Shown here: positions 32,161-41,189 of the stretch, piece by piece
Layout: every line of letters starts with the position of its first letter
Position numbering within the stretch: the stretch's first letter is position 1
NCBI RefSeq assembly: GCF_900232865.1
Contig: NZ_OCTS01000006.1
Coordinates: 1-64,000, forward strand
Source: Corynebacterium dentalis
GTDB lineage: Bacteria; Actinomycetota; Actinomycetes; Mycobacteriales; Mycobacteriaceae
Reading direction: 5' to 3'
Length of the DNA stretch: 64,000 nt
Position numbers and translations under genes: made by a program
The notes under the pieces: model-generated
Database searches by the model: none
The model's input: only the letters and a program-made list of their open reading frames with translations
Told to the model about the DNA's origin: nothing

Positions 32161-33426
32161 ATGAACGTTTCTTGGGATTCTCCTACTTCTCCGCGGCCTT
32201 TTTCCACTGCGATTGCGGCGCTCGCCACAGCCAGCGTGGTCGCTAGCACCCTCGCGGCAGCCACCTCTCTGTCCACCGGCACCGCCAGCGCCGATCCCTG
32301 CGATACCTATCGCCCCAGCCTCGGCGACCAACTGGCTGCCTCTAGCTTGGGTGAGTCCCTCGGTTCGGGTTCCTCTGCTCCCAGCTGGCTGACGGGCCAC
32401 CCAGAAGGCCTGCCGCAGTTGTCCGGCAACACTCAAGCCATGAACTTCCTCACTGGTCCCAACAGCCCCGATACGCTGCGGATGAAAGGTCTGAACTCCA
32501 CGGACTTGGGCATCATGTGGGATGCCGGGGATTCCCGCGTTTTGGCCGCTTTCGGCGATAGCTTCACCTGCGGCGCCAACGGCGACGGCTGGCACTCCAA
32601 CTCCCTGTTCCAAACCCACGACGAAAATCCTTCCAATGGCATCTTCTTGGAAGGCCCCGCCACCGGTTCCCGTTCGGAGGAGTTCCTCCCCCGCTCGCTG
32701 AAGATCGACAAAGTAGAGATGACCATCATCCCTACCGCTGGTATCGAAGTAAACGGCGCGCAGTACGTGGACTTCATGTCCGTGAAGCACTGGGGCAATC
32801 CCGGCAGTTGGACCACGAACTATGCGCAGACTGCAAAGTCCACCGACGGCGGCAAGACCTGGTCCGTGGTTCCTAACTCAATGCGCACCAACACGTCCGC
32901 CTCGAATGATTCCCGCCTCCCCACCCTGGTTGCTCACCAGCCAGGTGCGGAGACCTTCCAGATGACCGCCTTTGCCAAGACGCCATCTGCGGACGGCTTC
33001 GTCTACGTGTACGGCACCCCCAACGGCCGTTCGGGTCAGGCTCGTCTGGCTCGCATCCCCGAGGCTTCGTTCCCCACCTGGTCTGCCGCGGAGTTCTGGG
33101 ATGGTTCTTCGTGGTCGTCTTCCATGTCCCGTGCAACCCCCGTTATCGACGGCAGGGTTTCCGAACTTTCGGTGATGTACAACGATCAAATTGAGGCGTG
33201 GCTTGCGCTATACGAGACCACGGAAGGCATCGTGATCCGCAAGGCAGATTCTCCAGAAGGCCCATGGAGCGACAAGCACACGCTGGTGTCCCGCACCCAG
33301 GTGCCGGATCTGTACGGCGGGTACATGTTCCCGCACCAAGTAAATAACAGCTTGTACTGGGTGGGCACCTCGTGGGCGCAGTACAACGCGGTGGTCTTCA
33401 AGACTGATCTGAACGCCGTGTTCTGA
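32161..33426 (+). CDS. secreted DUF4185 beta-propeller-like protein
   Basis: 421 residues with an N-terminal export signal (AIAALATASVVASTLAAATSLSTGTASA, cleavage near ASADP). The mature part resembles DUF4185 proteins, which are predicted five-bladed propellers related to glycan-active enzymes. Recognisable pieces are FGDSFTCGANGDGWHSNSL, the Asp-box-like STDGGKTWSVVP, and YGTPNGRSGQARLARIP. Starts at 32143 and 32161 are in frame; ATG 32161 is preferred because it leaves the signal peptide at the extreme N-terminus. It diverges from the small secreted protein gene. A substrate cannot be named. Confidence 0.8.
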   Translation: MNVSWDSPTSPRPFSTAIAALATASVVASTLAAATSLSTGTASADPCDTYRPSLGDQLAASSLGESLGSGSSAPSWLTGHPEGLPQLSGNTQAMNFLTGPNSPDTLRMKGLNSTDLGIMWDAGDSRVLAAFGDSFTCGANGDGWHSNSLFQTHDENPSNGIFLEGPATGSRSEEFLPRSLKIDKVEMTIIPTAGIEVNGAQYVDFMSVKHWGNPGSWTTNYAQTAKSTDGGKTWSVVPNSMRTNTSASNDSRLPTLVAHQPGAETFQMTAFAKTPSADGFVYVYGTPNGRSGQARLARIPEASFPTWSAAEFWDGSSWSSSMSRATPVIDGRVSELSVMYNDQIEAWLALYETTEGIVIRKADSPEGPWSDKHTLVSRTQVPDLYGGYMFPHQVNNSLYWVGTSWAQYNAVVFKTDLNAVF

Positions 33427-33505
33427 TCAGCGCTGGTCTGGCCTTCTTTGGTCTGGCCTTTCCTAGTCTGACGTTCTTTGGTTGGCGCGAGCTTATCCAA
33501 GACAC

Positions 33506-33550
33506 AAGAAAGTCCGCCTCCCAGCTGCTCGCTGGGAGGCGGACTTTCTT
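33506..33550. terminator. bidirectional terminator between DUF4185 gene and thiolase gene
   Basis: A perfect 20-bp inverted repeat (arms 33506-33525 and 33531-33550) encloses a 5-base loop; both outer ends are AAGAAAG/CTTTCTT, so a T-rich tail follows the stem on each strand. It lies between two convergent genes and should terminate both. Confidence 0.88.
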
Positions 33551-33593
33551 GTTACGCGTTATGCGCTTGAGCTACGTAGCTATCAGGCTAAGT

Positions 33594-34910
33594 TTAGCGC
33601 TCGAGGATAGCGACGATGCCCTGTCCACCTGCTGCACAGATGGATACGAGGGTACGGCCACCACCGTTTTCTTCCAGCACCTTCGCTGCGGTGGCCAGGA
33701 TGCGGCCGCCGGTTGCTGCGAATGGGTGGCCGGCTGCCAAGGAGGAACCCTTGACGTTGAGCTTCGCGCGGTCGATGGATCCCAGTGGGGCATCCAGACC
33801 CAGACGCTCGCGGCAGTACTCTTCGGATTCCCAAGCCTTCAGGGTAGCCAGGGTCTGGGAAGCGAATGCCTCGTGGATCTCATAGAAGTCGAAGTCCTGC
33901 AGGGTCAGGCCGTTGCGCTCCAGCATGCGTGGCACTGCGTAGGTTGGGCTCATCAGCAGGCCGTCTGGGGTCAGGCCATCGCGGCCGTGGATGAAGTCCA
34001 CGGAAGCAACCTCGGAATCAACCAGGTATGCGCGCACTGGCAGGTTGTGCTCAGCAGCCCACTCCTCGGAGGCCAGCAGCACAGCGGATGCGCCGTCGGT
34101 CAGTGGGGTGGAGTTACCGGCGGTCATGGTTGCCTCGGTGCCGTGAGCCTCTGCATCGCGCTTGCCGAAGACTGGCTTGAGCTTGCCCAGCTTCTCCACA
34201 GTGGAATCTGGGCGCAGGTTGGTGTCACGCTGCACGTTGAGGAATGGGGTCAGCAGGTCATCGAAGAAGCCTTCTTCGTAAGCCTTAGCCAGCTTCTGGT
34301 GGGACTCTGCGGCCAGCTGATCCTGGTCCTCGCGGGTGATTTCCAGCTCGCGAGCCGTGATGGCTGCGTGGTCACCCATGGACAGGCCGGTGCGTGGCTC
34401 GCCGTTGTTTGGCTGCTCTGGAGCCAGCTGGGATGGGCGGATGGAGCCCAGCAGCTTGACGCGGTCACCGGTGGTCTTGGCGTTGTTGACCTTGATGAGG
34501 GTCTTGCGCAGCTCGTCGTTGACGGCCAGTGGAGCATCGGAGGTGGTGTCCACACCACCGGCGATGCCGGCTTCGATGCGACCCATAGCGATGGCATCGC
34601 CAACCTGCACTGCGGCGTCCAGGCCGGTGCCACAAGCCATCTGCACATCGTTGGCAGGGGTGGAGGAAGCCAGAGCGGAGCCCAGGACAACCTCGCGGGT
34701 GAGGTTGAAGTCACGGGAGTGCTTCAGCACGGCGCCGGCGCTGACGAAGCCCAGCTGCTCGCCCTGCAGGCCGTAGCGGGCCACGAGGCCGTCAACGGCC
34801 GCGGTCAGCATGTCCTGGTTAGAGGCGTTGGAGTACTCCTTGTTGGAGCGGGCGAAAGGAATGCGGTTGCCACCGAGGATGGCGACCTTGCGAGGAGATC
34901 CGTTAGTCAT
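33594..34910 (-). CDS. fadA2: acetyl-CoA C-acetyltransferase (thiolase, FadA2/FadI-like)
   Basis: Thiolase of about 438 residues: thiolytic cleavage or condensation of acyl-CoA chains. The acylated Cys lies in VQMACGTGLDAAVQ near residue 90, the catalytic His in SLAAGHPFAATGGRIL, and the second Cys in SICAAGGQGIVAI. ATG 34910 (MTNGSPRKVAILGG) is preferred over the GTG at 34922. It diverges from fabG4 and htdX. The same trio (Rv0243/Rv0242c/Rv0241c type) is conserved in mycolate-forming actinobacteria. It could serve beta-oxidation or chain elongation. Confidence 0.9.
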   Translation of the reverse strand: MTNGSPRKVAILGGNRIPFARSNKEYSNASNQDMLTAAVDGLVARYGLQGEQLGFVSAGAVLKHSRDFNLTREVVLGSALASSTPANDVQMACGTGLDAAVQVGDAIAMGRIEAGIAGGVDTTSDAPLAVNDELRKTLIKVNNAKTTGDRVKLLGSIRPSQLAPEQPNNGEPRTGLSMGDHAAITARELEITREDQDQLAAESHQKLAKAYEEGFFDDLLTPFLNVQRDTNLRPDSTVEKLGKLKPVFGKRDAEAHGTEATMTAGNSTPLTDGASAVLLASEEWAAEHNLPVRAYLVDSEVASVDFIHGRDGLTPDGLLMSPTYAVPRMLERNGLTLQDFDFYEIHEAFASQTLATLKAWESEEYCRERLGLDAPLGSIDRAKLNVKGSSLAAGHPFAATGGRILATAAKVLEENGGGRTLVSICAAGGQGIVAILER

Positions 34911-35210
34911 GTTCTGAATCACTCCATGTTGTCTGTTGGTTTGTCCGTCGTAATGCGGTTTAGCGTGCGCACTGCATCAGAATATGAGCTGTGGCAGAAG
35001 CCTTACCCAAAACAATACGGTGTTCGCGATCACACCGTAGGATTATACATGAGATCATATATTGTCTCGGTGGCGCTCTAGGGCGAATCCCGCGTTATCG
35101 CTGGTGAACGCACCACCCCGGACATGGTCTCCACCCTGTACTCGTAATTTCGCTAACCTAGACCCCGAAACCGAGTCTCTAAAACGACATTCTCTAAAGG
35201 AGTCATTTTT
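34911..35210. promoter_or_regulatory. divergent promoter region with a 24-bp operator-like palindrome
   Basis: 300 bases between the diverging thiolase and fabG4 genes. At 35016-35039 lies TACGGTGT-8-ACACCGTA, a perfect 8+8 inverted repeat around the near-palindromic centre TCGCGATC. This is the size and shape of a TetR-type operator. TATA-like sequences (GATTATAC, CATATATTG) follow at about 35040-35065. One dyad could control both directions. No regulator gene is adjacent. Confidence 0.55.
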
Positions 35211-36560
35211 ATGTCTACCCCTCAGAAGGACGCATTCCAGCAGTTCCTGGACTCTCCCGCCGGCAAGTTCCTGGCACCAAAGGTGGGACTCCCACAGCCT
35301 GAGAAGCTACGCCGTTACGAGAAGGGCGAGCCTGCTCTGGACGGCACCGTCCTCGTGGGTGGCAATGGACGCCTGGCTGAGTCAGTCAAGTCCCTGCTGT
35401 CCGGCGACTACGATGTCACCTCTACCGCCGGTGAGAACAAGCACGCTGCCCTCGTTTTCGACGCCACGGGCATCAAGCGTCCAGAGGATCTCAAGGAGAT
35501 CTACGAGTTCTTCCAGCCAGTAATGCGCCAGATCAAGCCATCCGGCCGCATCCTGGTTCTGGGCACCACTCCTGAGTCCATCGACGACGTTGACGAGCAC
35601 ATCGTTCAGCGTGGCCTCGAGGGTTTCACCCGCTCTGTCGCCAAGGAGCTTCGTCGCGGAGCAACCGCTCAGCTGGTCTACGTTGACCCAGCCGTCTCCG
35701 ACGACCTGTCCGGCGTGGAGTCCACCCTGCGCTTCGTTCTGTCCGGCAAGTCCGCGTTCGTTGACGCTCAGGTTATCCGCGTCGGCGCCGAGGGCGCGCA
35801 GCTTCCTTCCAACTGGGATAAGCCATCCGAGGGCAAGATCGCCGTTGTTACCGGTGCTGCACGTGGCATCGGCGCTACTATCGCCGAAATCCTGGCCCGC
35901 GACGGCGCCAAGGTCATCTGCGTGGACATCCCAGCAGCTGGCGAGGGCCTGACCGAGACCGCTAACAAGGTCGGCGGCACCGCGCTTCCTCTGGACGTCA
36001 CCGCACCTGAGGCTGCTGACAAGCTCAAGGAGCACGCCGAGCAGCGCCACGGTGGACCAATCGACATCATCGTCCACAACGCTGGTATCACTCGCGATAA
36101 GCTGCTGGCCAACATGGACGAGGGTCGCTGGAACTCCGTCATGTCCGTCAACCTGATCGCCCCAGTGCGCATCACCGAGAAACTGCTGGAAAACGGTGGT
36201 CTCGCAGACAACGGTCGCGTCATCGGTGTGGCATCCATCGCCGGTATCGCAGGTAACCGCGGACAGACCAACTACGGCCTGACCAAGGCTTCCGTCATCG
36301 GCATGGTGGACGCTCTCTCCGAGAAGCTGGCTTCCAAGGGCATCACCGTCAACGCTGTGGCCCCAGGCTTCATCGAGACCCAGATGACGGCCGCCATCCC
36401 ATTCGGCACTCGCCAGGCCGGTCGCCTCATGTCCTCCCTGTCCCAGGGTGGACTGACCGTAGACGTCGCAGAGACCATCGCTTACTTCGCCACTCCGGCA
36501 TCCAGCTCCGTGACCGGCAACGTTGTCCGCGTCTGTGGCCAGTCCCTGCTCGGCGCTTAA
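35211..36560 (+). CDS. fabG4: 3-oxoacyl-ACP/CoA reductase, FabG4-type
   Basis: 449-residue high-molecular-weight FabG. The N-terminal 200 residues form a degenerate Rossmann-like domain specific to this subfamily; the C-terminal domain is a standard SDR. The NAD(P) motif TGAARGIG is near residue 214; the catalytic Ser lies in VASIAGIAG (about 341) and the YxxxK pair in NYGLTKAS (about 355-359). It reduces beta-ketoacyl thioesters. A strong AAAGGAG precedes the ATG. htdX follows after 66 bases, probably in the same operon. Confidence 0.93.
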   Translation: MSTPQKDAFQQFLDSPAGKFLAPKVGLPQPEKLRRYEKGEPALDGTVLVGGNGRLAESVKSLLSGDYDVTSTAGENKHAALVFDATGIKRPEDLKEIYEFFQPVMRQIKPSGRILVLGTTPESIDDVDEHIVQRGLEGFTRSVAKELRRGATAQLVYVDPAVSDDLSGVESTLRFVLSGKSAFVDAQVIRVGAEGAQLPSNWDKPSEGKIAVVTGAARGIGATIAEILARDGAKVICVDIPAAGEGLTETANKVGGTALPLDVTAPEAADKLKEHAEQRHGGPIDIIVHNAGITRDKLLANMDEGRWNSVMSVNLIAPVRITEKLLENGGLADNGRVIGVASIAGIAGNRGQTNYGLTKASVIGMVDALSEKLASKGITVNAVAPGFIETQMTAAIPFGTRQAGRLMSSLSQGGLTVDVAETIAYFATPASSSVTGNVVRVCGQSLLGA

Positions 36561-36626
36561 TAAGCCGGCACGCTGGCGTCGAAAAAAGAATTCCACGAAG
36601 AATTCAAGGAAGGACCACAGGAAACC

Positions 36627-37541
36627 ATGAGTAATACGGTCACCTACAAGGAACTGAGCTCGATCCCTGTCCTGATGGATGAGTACCGCAACGCGGTCAA
36701 GGACGTCATCCCTGGCATCGGCGAAAAGCGCAGTGCGAAGGAAAACCCGAAGACCGCGTATGAGGTCAAGGGTGTCACTGTCGACATCGCCCACCTCGCC
36801 GCATACACCAGCGCGACGGGACTGCGTCTGGGCAATGAACTGCCTCTGACCTACCCTTACGTGCTGTCATTCCCACTGGTCATGAAGGTGCTCACCGCAT
36901 CGGATAGCCCGTTGAATGCCATGGGACTGGTACACCTCAACAACAAGATTGAGCAGAAGCGCCCGCTGACTGTCGAAGACACTTTTGACATCCGCGTACA
37001 CGCTGACAATCTGCGTCCGCAGAACAAGGGCGTGCTGCTGGATCTCATCACCGAGGTTTCCGTTGACAGCGACGTGGTATGGACACAGACCAGCGCATTC
37101 CTGTCCAAGGGCGCAAAGCTGTCCAGCTCCTCGCCATACAAGGACAAGCCAGCAGAAGACGGACGTCTGCTGGGCACCGCGGAAGCCACCGAGGGCACTC
37201 CAACCTCGACCATCCGCGTGACCCCAGAAGACATCAAGGTCTACGCAGAGGCTTCCGGAGACAAGAACCCTATTCACGTCTCCAACCTGGGCGCGAAGGC
37301 TTTCGGCTTCCCTGGAACCATCGCCCACGGAATGTGGTCCACTGCTGCCGCACTGCGCGCTCTGGAAGGCCTGATTCCAGATGCAGTGCGCTACGAGATT
37401 GACTTCGCCAAGCCAGTGGTTCTGCCAGCTAGCGTTGCACTGTTCTCCTCTCAGGGTGCCAATGGCACTTGGGAGCTGCAGCTGCGCAAGGCATCCAAGC
37501 TGGAGACCCTGCACGCTAATGCGAAGCTCGAGGAGCTCTAA
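36627..37541 (+). CDS. htdX: MaoC-like 3-hydroxyacyl dehydratase (HtdX-type)
   Basis: 304 residues with two hot-dog domains in tandem. The C-terminal MaoC-type hydratase motif is intact: GDKNPIHVSNLGAKAFGFPG followed by IAHGMW, about residues 211-237, with the Asp and His that activate water. The N-terminal domain lacks this motif. Relatives such as Rv0241c dehydrate 3-hydroxyacyl-ACP/CoA, the step after FabG4. The order fabG4-htdX with divergent fadA2 supports a joint role in acyl-chain metabolism. An intrinsic terminator follows. Confidence 0.88.
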   Translation: MSNTVTYKELSSIPVLMDEYRNAVKDVIPGIGEKRSAKENPKTAYEVKGVTVDIAHLAAYTSATGLRLGNELPLTYPYVLSFPLVMKVLTASDSPLNAMGLVHLNNKIEQKRPLTVEDTFDIRVHADNLRPQNKGVLLDLITEVSVDSDVVWTQTSAFLSKGAKLSSSSPYKDKPAEDGRLLGTAEATEGTPTSTIRVTPEDIKVYAEASGDKNPIHVSNLGAKAFGFPGTIAHGMWSTAAALRALEGLIPDAVRYEIDFAKPVVLPASVALFSSQGANGTWELQLRKASKLETLHANAKLEEL

Positions 37542-37588
37542 CAATTCATATGTGAACTAGGCGAGCTTCACGCACTGTGAACTTGCAG

Positions 37589-37624
37589 CCCCGACCCTTT
37601 TCTAAAAAGAGGGTCGGGGTTTTC
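37589..37624 (+). terminator. intrinsic terminator after htdX
   Basis: CCCCGACCCTTTT / AAAGAGGGTCGGGG with a short CTAA loop, followed by TTTT; located about 48 bases after the htdX stop. Confidence 0.9.
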
Positions 37625-37781
37625 GCATATCTAAAGAAGGTCATGAATATATAGCAAACTCCGGGTGAACAATTCGGATTCGGCTTGTGCGCATTTGCCA
37701 CCGGTTCTGCCAGCCAAGAAACTCTTAAGAAGAACCACTTGACGTTGTGCGTTCACCCGAGTCAGGAGATTACGACACAAA

Positions 37782-39407
37782 ATGACCCTCACAGATAACC
37801 CCACCGTGGCAGGCACCGCCTCCCCGGCATCGGGCCTAGGAAACGACAGGACGTGGCACCTGTTCTTCGGCCTGATGACCGCTGCCACCCTCATCTGGTT
37901 TATTTTCTGGTCCAAGGACAACATCAACCCGGGTGCCCACATGGCACTCATGATTGTCACCATCATCTTGGGCTGTTTCATGGCCTTCAACATCGGCGGC
38001 AATGACGTCGCCAACTCCTTCGGCACCTCCGTGGGCGCAGGAACCCTGTCCATGAAGCAGGCACTCCTTGTTGCAGCAGTCTTCGAAGTCGGTGGCGCGC
38101 TGCTCGCCGGCGGCGAAGTCACGGACACCGTCAAGTCCGGCATTGTTGACCTCGAGGGCGTCAACATCATGCCGATGGACTTTGCCTACATCATGCTCGC
38201 CTCGCTGGTCGGCGCAGCACTGTGGCTGTTGATCGCAACAATGATGGGCTGGCCTGTCTCCACCACCCACTCCATCATCGGTGGCATCGTCGGTGCAGCC
38301 GTGACCACCGGCTACATAACGGACTCCATCGCAGATCCCTGGGCAATGGTCCAGTGGGGTGGCATCATCCAGATCGTTATCAGCTGGTTTCTGTCTCCAG
38401 TGCTTGGCGGTATCGCTGCCTTCCTGCTGTACGGAGCAATCAAGAAGTCCGTGCTGGTCTACAACGATCGCGCGAAGGACAAGCTCAAGGAAGTTAAGAA
38501 GAAGCGCAACGAGTACCGCAAGTGGCACAAGGAATTCTTCAAGGGTCTCACCCAAGAAGAACAGTTGGAGTACAACAACGCGATGGCTCGCGATGCTGTC
38601 ACCACCCAGGAAGAGGGCTACTCCTACGAGGACCTCGATTCTGACTACTACCGCAAGCTCTACAAGCTGCACGAGAACGCTGACGACGTAGAAGCTCACC
38701 GCGCACTGGTGACCTGGGTTCCTGTCCTGGCCATGATCGGTGGCATGATCATCACCTCGATGATGTTGTTCAAGGGCCTGAAGAACACCGGTCTGCACCT
38801 GTCCAACCTGGGCAACTTGGTAACCATCTTGATGATCGGCGCAGCAATCTGGATGGCGGTCTACATCTTCGCCAACACGATGAAGCACCGCGATCTGGAC
38901 CGCTCCACGTTCATTCTGTTCTCCTGGATGCAGGTTTTCACCGCATCTGCGTTTGCGTTCTCTCACGGCTCTAACGACATCGCTAACGCTGTGGGTCCGT
39001 TCGCTGCCGTACTGGACGTGATCAAGTCTGACGAGATCCGCGGAGAAGCTGCTGTTCCTACTGCCCTGATGGTTGCAGCCGGTGTGGCACTGATTTCCGG
39101 CCTGTGGTTCATCGGCCGCAAGGTGATCTCCACTGTGGGTACGGGCCTCACCAAGATGCACCCGGCAACAGGCTTTGCTGCCGAGCTCTCCGCCGCTGGT
39201 GTGGTTATGGTCGCTTCCCTGCTGGGTCTGCCAGTTTCTTCCACCCACATCCTCATCGGTGCAATCCTCGGTGTGGGTCTGGTGAACAAGAACGCTAACT
39301 GGGGCCTGATGCGCCCTATCGCCCTGGCATGGGTGATCACGGTGCCTGCCGCTGCTGCAGTGGCTGCTGTCTCCGTTATGGTTGTGCGCGCGGTCTTCGG
39401 CGCATAG
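37782..39407 (+). CDS. pit: PiT-family inorganic phosphate transporter
   Basis: 541-residue integral membrane protein that couples phosphate uptake to a cation gradient. It has the duplicated PiT signature GGNDVANSFGTSVGAG (about residues 71-86) and SHGSNDIANAVGP (about 395-407). Multiple hydrophobic helices flank a long charged cytoplasmic loop of about 85 residues (KDKLKEVKKKRNEYRKWHKEF ... EEGYSYEDLDSDYY). It stands alone between two terminators. A high-affinity Pst system is not in the window. Confidence 0.93.
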   Translation: MTLTDNPTVAGTASPASGLGNDRTWHLFFGLMTAATLIWFIFWSKDNINPGAHMALMIVTIILGCFMAFNIGGNDVANSFGTSVGAGTLSMKQALLVAAVFEVGGALLAGGEVTDTVKSGIVDLEGVNIMPMDFAYIMLASLVGAALWLLIATMMGWPVSTTHSIIGGIVGAAVTTGYITDSIADPWAMVQWGGIIQIVISWFLSPVLGGIAAFLLYGAIKKSVLVYNDRAKDKLKEVKKKRNEYRKWHKEFFKGLTQEEQLEYNNAMARDAVTTQEEGYSYEDLDSDYYRKLYKLHENADDVEAHRALVTWVPVLAMIGGMIITSMMLFKGLKNTGLHLSNLGNLVTILMIGAAIWMAVYIFANTMKHRDLDRSTFILFSWMQVFTASAFAFSHGSNDIANAVGPFAAVLDVIKSDEIRGEAAVPTALMVAAGVALISGLWFIGRKVISTVGTGLTKMHPATGFAAELSAAGVVMVASLLGLPVSSTHILIGAILGVGLVNKNANWGLMRPIALAWVITVPAAAAVAAVSVMVVRAVFGA

Positions 39408-39427
39408 TTGTTCTGCTAACGCACGAT

Positions 39428-39466
39428 TAAGGCCCGCTCCAGGTTCACTACTTGGGGCGGGCCTTA
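39428..39466. terminator. bidirectional terminator between pit and rpsA
   Basis: TAAGGCCCGCTCCA pairs with TGGGGCGGGCCTTA with one mismatch, around an 11-base loop. It lies between the convergent pit and rpsA genes and can serve both. Confidence 0.75.
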
Positions 39467-39523
39467 GTTCTGTTTAGTGCGAGTTCAGCGTGGTAGCGCG
39501 CGGGGCGCTACCGGGAGACTGAA

Positions 39524-40990
39524 TTACTCAGCGCCTCCGGCAAGCTTCTCGCGCAGAGCAGCGAGCTGCTCGTCAGAAGCCAGGGTGCCGGCATCCTCGT
39601 TGGAATCAGCAGCTGGTGCGGACTCGGAAGAGGAGGACTCAGAGGAGTAGCCACCTTCGCCGGCCTCTGCAGCTTCAGCTGCAGCTGCACGGTTGCGCTC
39701 GATCTGAGCGGTGTGCAGGGTGTGGCGACGCTCTGCCTCTGCGTAGCGCTCTTCCCAAGCAGCGCGCTGGGTCTCAAAGCCCTCGAGCCATTCGTTGGTC
39801 TCTGGGTCGAAGCCCTCAGGGAAGATGTAGTTGCCCTGCTCGTCGTAAGAGTCAGCCATGCCGTACTTGGATGGGTCAAACTCTTCGGTGTAGTCCTCGT
39901 CAGCCTGCTTGAGCGACAGGGAGATACGACGACGCTCGAGGTCGATGTCGATGACCTTGACCATGGCATCCTGATCAACGGTGACAACCTGGTCTGGAAC
40001 CTCCACGTGGCGCTCGGCCAGCTCGGAGATGTGAACCAGGCCCTCGATTCCCTCTTCGACGCGAACGAATGCGCCGAATGGAACCAGCTTGGTGACTTTG
40101 CCCGGAACGATCTGACCGATGGCGTGGGTGCGTGCGAATACGCGCCATGGGTCTTCCTGGGTTGCCTTCAGGGACAGGGACACGCGCTCGCGGTCCAGGT
40201 CGACGTCGAGAACCTCAACGGTGACCTCGTCGCCCACGGTGACAACCTCAGATGGGTGATCGATGTGCTTCCAAGACAGCTCGGAGACGTGAACCAGTCC
40301 GTCTACGCCGCCCAGGTCCACGAATGCACCGAAGTTGACGATGGAGGACACGACGCCCTTGCGGACCTGGCCCTTCTGCAGCTGGTGCAGGAACTCGGAG
40401 CGGACCTCGGACTGAGTCTGCTCGAGCCATGCACGGCGGGACAGCACAACATTGTTGCGGTGCTTGTCCAGCTCGATGATCTTGGCTTCGATCTCCTGAC
40501 CGATGTATGGCTGCAGATCGCGAACACGACGCATCTCGACGAGGGATGCAGGCAGGAAGCCACGGAGGCCGATGTCCAGGATGAGTCCACCCTTGACAAC
40601 CTCGATGACGGTACCGGTGACTGGCTCGTCCTTTTCCTTGAGCTCTTCGATGGCACCCCATGCACGCTCGTACTGTGCGCGCTTCTTGGAGAGGATCAGG
40701 CGGCCTTCCTTGTCCTCCTTGGTGAGGACAAGTGCGTCGATCTCGTCGCCGACTTCAACGACCTCGCTGGGGTCTACGTCGTGCTTGATGGAGAGTTCCC
40801 TGGAAGGAATGACACCCTCGGTCTTGTAGCCGATGTCGAGGAGAACCTCGTCCTGATCGACCTTGACGACGGTGCCTTCGACAATGTCACCATCATTGAA
40901 GTACTTGATGGTGGCATCGACGGCAGCGAGGAAATCCTCAGCGGAGCCAATGTCATTGATGGCTACCTGAGGGACGTTGTTGGTGGACAT
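39524..40990 (-). CDS. rpsA: 30S ribosomal protein S1
   Basis: 488-residue RNA-binding protein that helps mRNA loading on the 30S subunit. Four S1 OB-fold repeats are visible (starting near GDIVEGTVVKVDQDEV, VTGTVIEVVKGG, RKGVVSSIVNFGAFVDLG and VPGKVTKLVPFGAFV), the actinobacterial number. The C-terminal 130 residues are acidic and Ser/Glu/Ala-rich (EAAEAGEGGYSSESSSSESAPAADS) and probably disordered. It lies downstream of polA on the same strand, about 200 bases away. Confidence 0.96.
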   Translation of the reverse strand: MSTNNVPQVAINDIGSAEDFLAAVDATIKYFNDGDIVEGTVVKVDQDEVLLDIGYKTEGVIPSRELSIKHDVDPSEVVEVGDEIDALVLTKEDKEGRLILSKKRAQYERAWGAIEELKEKDEPVTGTVIEVVKGGLILDIGLRGFLPASLVEMRRVRDLQPYIGQEIEAKIIELDKHRNNVVLSRRAWLEQTQSEVRSEFLHQLQKGQVRKGVVSSIVNFGAFVDLGGVDGLVHVSELSWKHIDHPSEVVTVGDEVTVEVLDVDLDRERVSLSLKATQEDPWRVFARTHAIGQIVPGKVTKLVPFGAFVRVEEGIEGLVHISELAERHVEVPDQVVTVDQDAMVKVIDIDLERRRISLSLKQADEDYTEEFDPSKYGMADSYDEQGNYIFPEGFDPETNEWLEGFETQRAAWEERYAEAERRHTLHTAQIERNRAAAAEAAEAGEGGYSSESSSSESAPAADSNEDAGTLASDEQLAALREKLAGGAE

Positions 40991-41189
40991 GTAGTAGTAG
41001 TCTCCGAAACGGATAGGAAATAGGATTGGACAGTTACAAAGGACGCACAGAATTGAGCATTCTGGCGCACAACGTAAAAGATCTTACACCAGCCCCTTTT
41101 CCTGCGCAAACAGGGGACCTACCATGTCTCCGGCGAGGGCGCTAGGCAACGCGGAACCTTGATCCGCAGACCCGCCGTTCCACAGAAAC

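Noticed and set aside
32089..32790. N-terminal extension of the small secreted protein to 346 residues
   Set aside because: The extension is antisense to the DUF4185 gene, and a complete signal peptide starts at 32088.
33549..35081. 510-codon plus-strand frame opposite the thiolase gene
   Set aside because: Gly/Val/His-rich shadow of a conserved thiolase; no start site or family support.
37836..39248. 470-codon minus-strand frame opposite the phosphate transporter gene
   Set aside because: His/Asp/Gln-rich antisense shadow of a conserved transporter.
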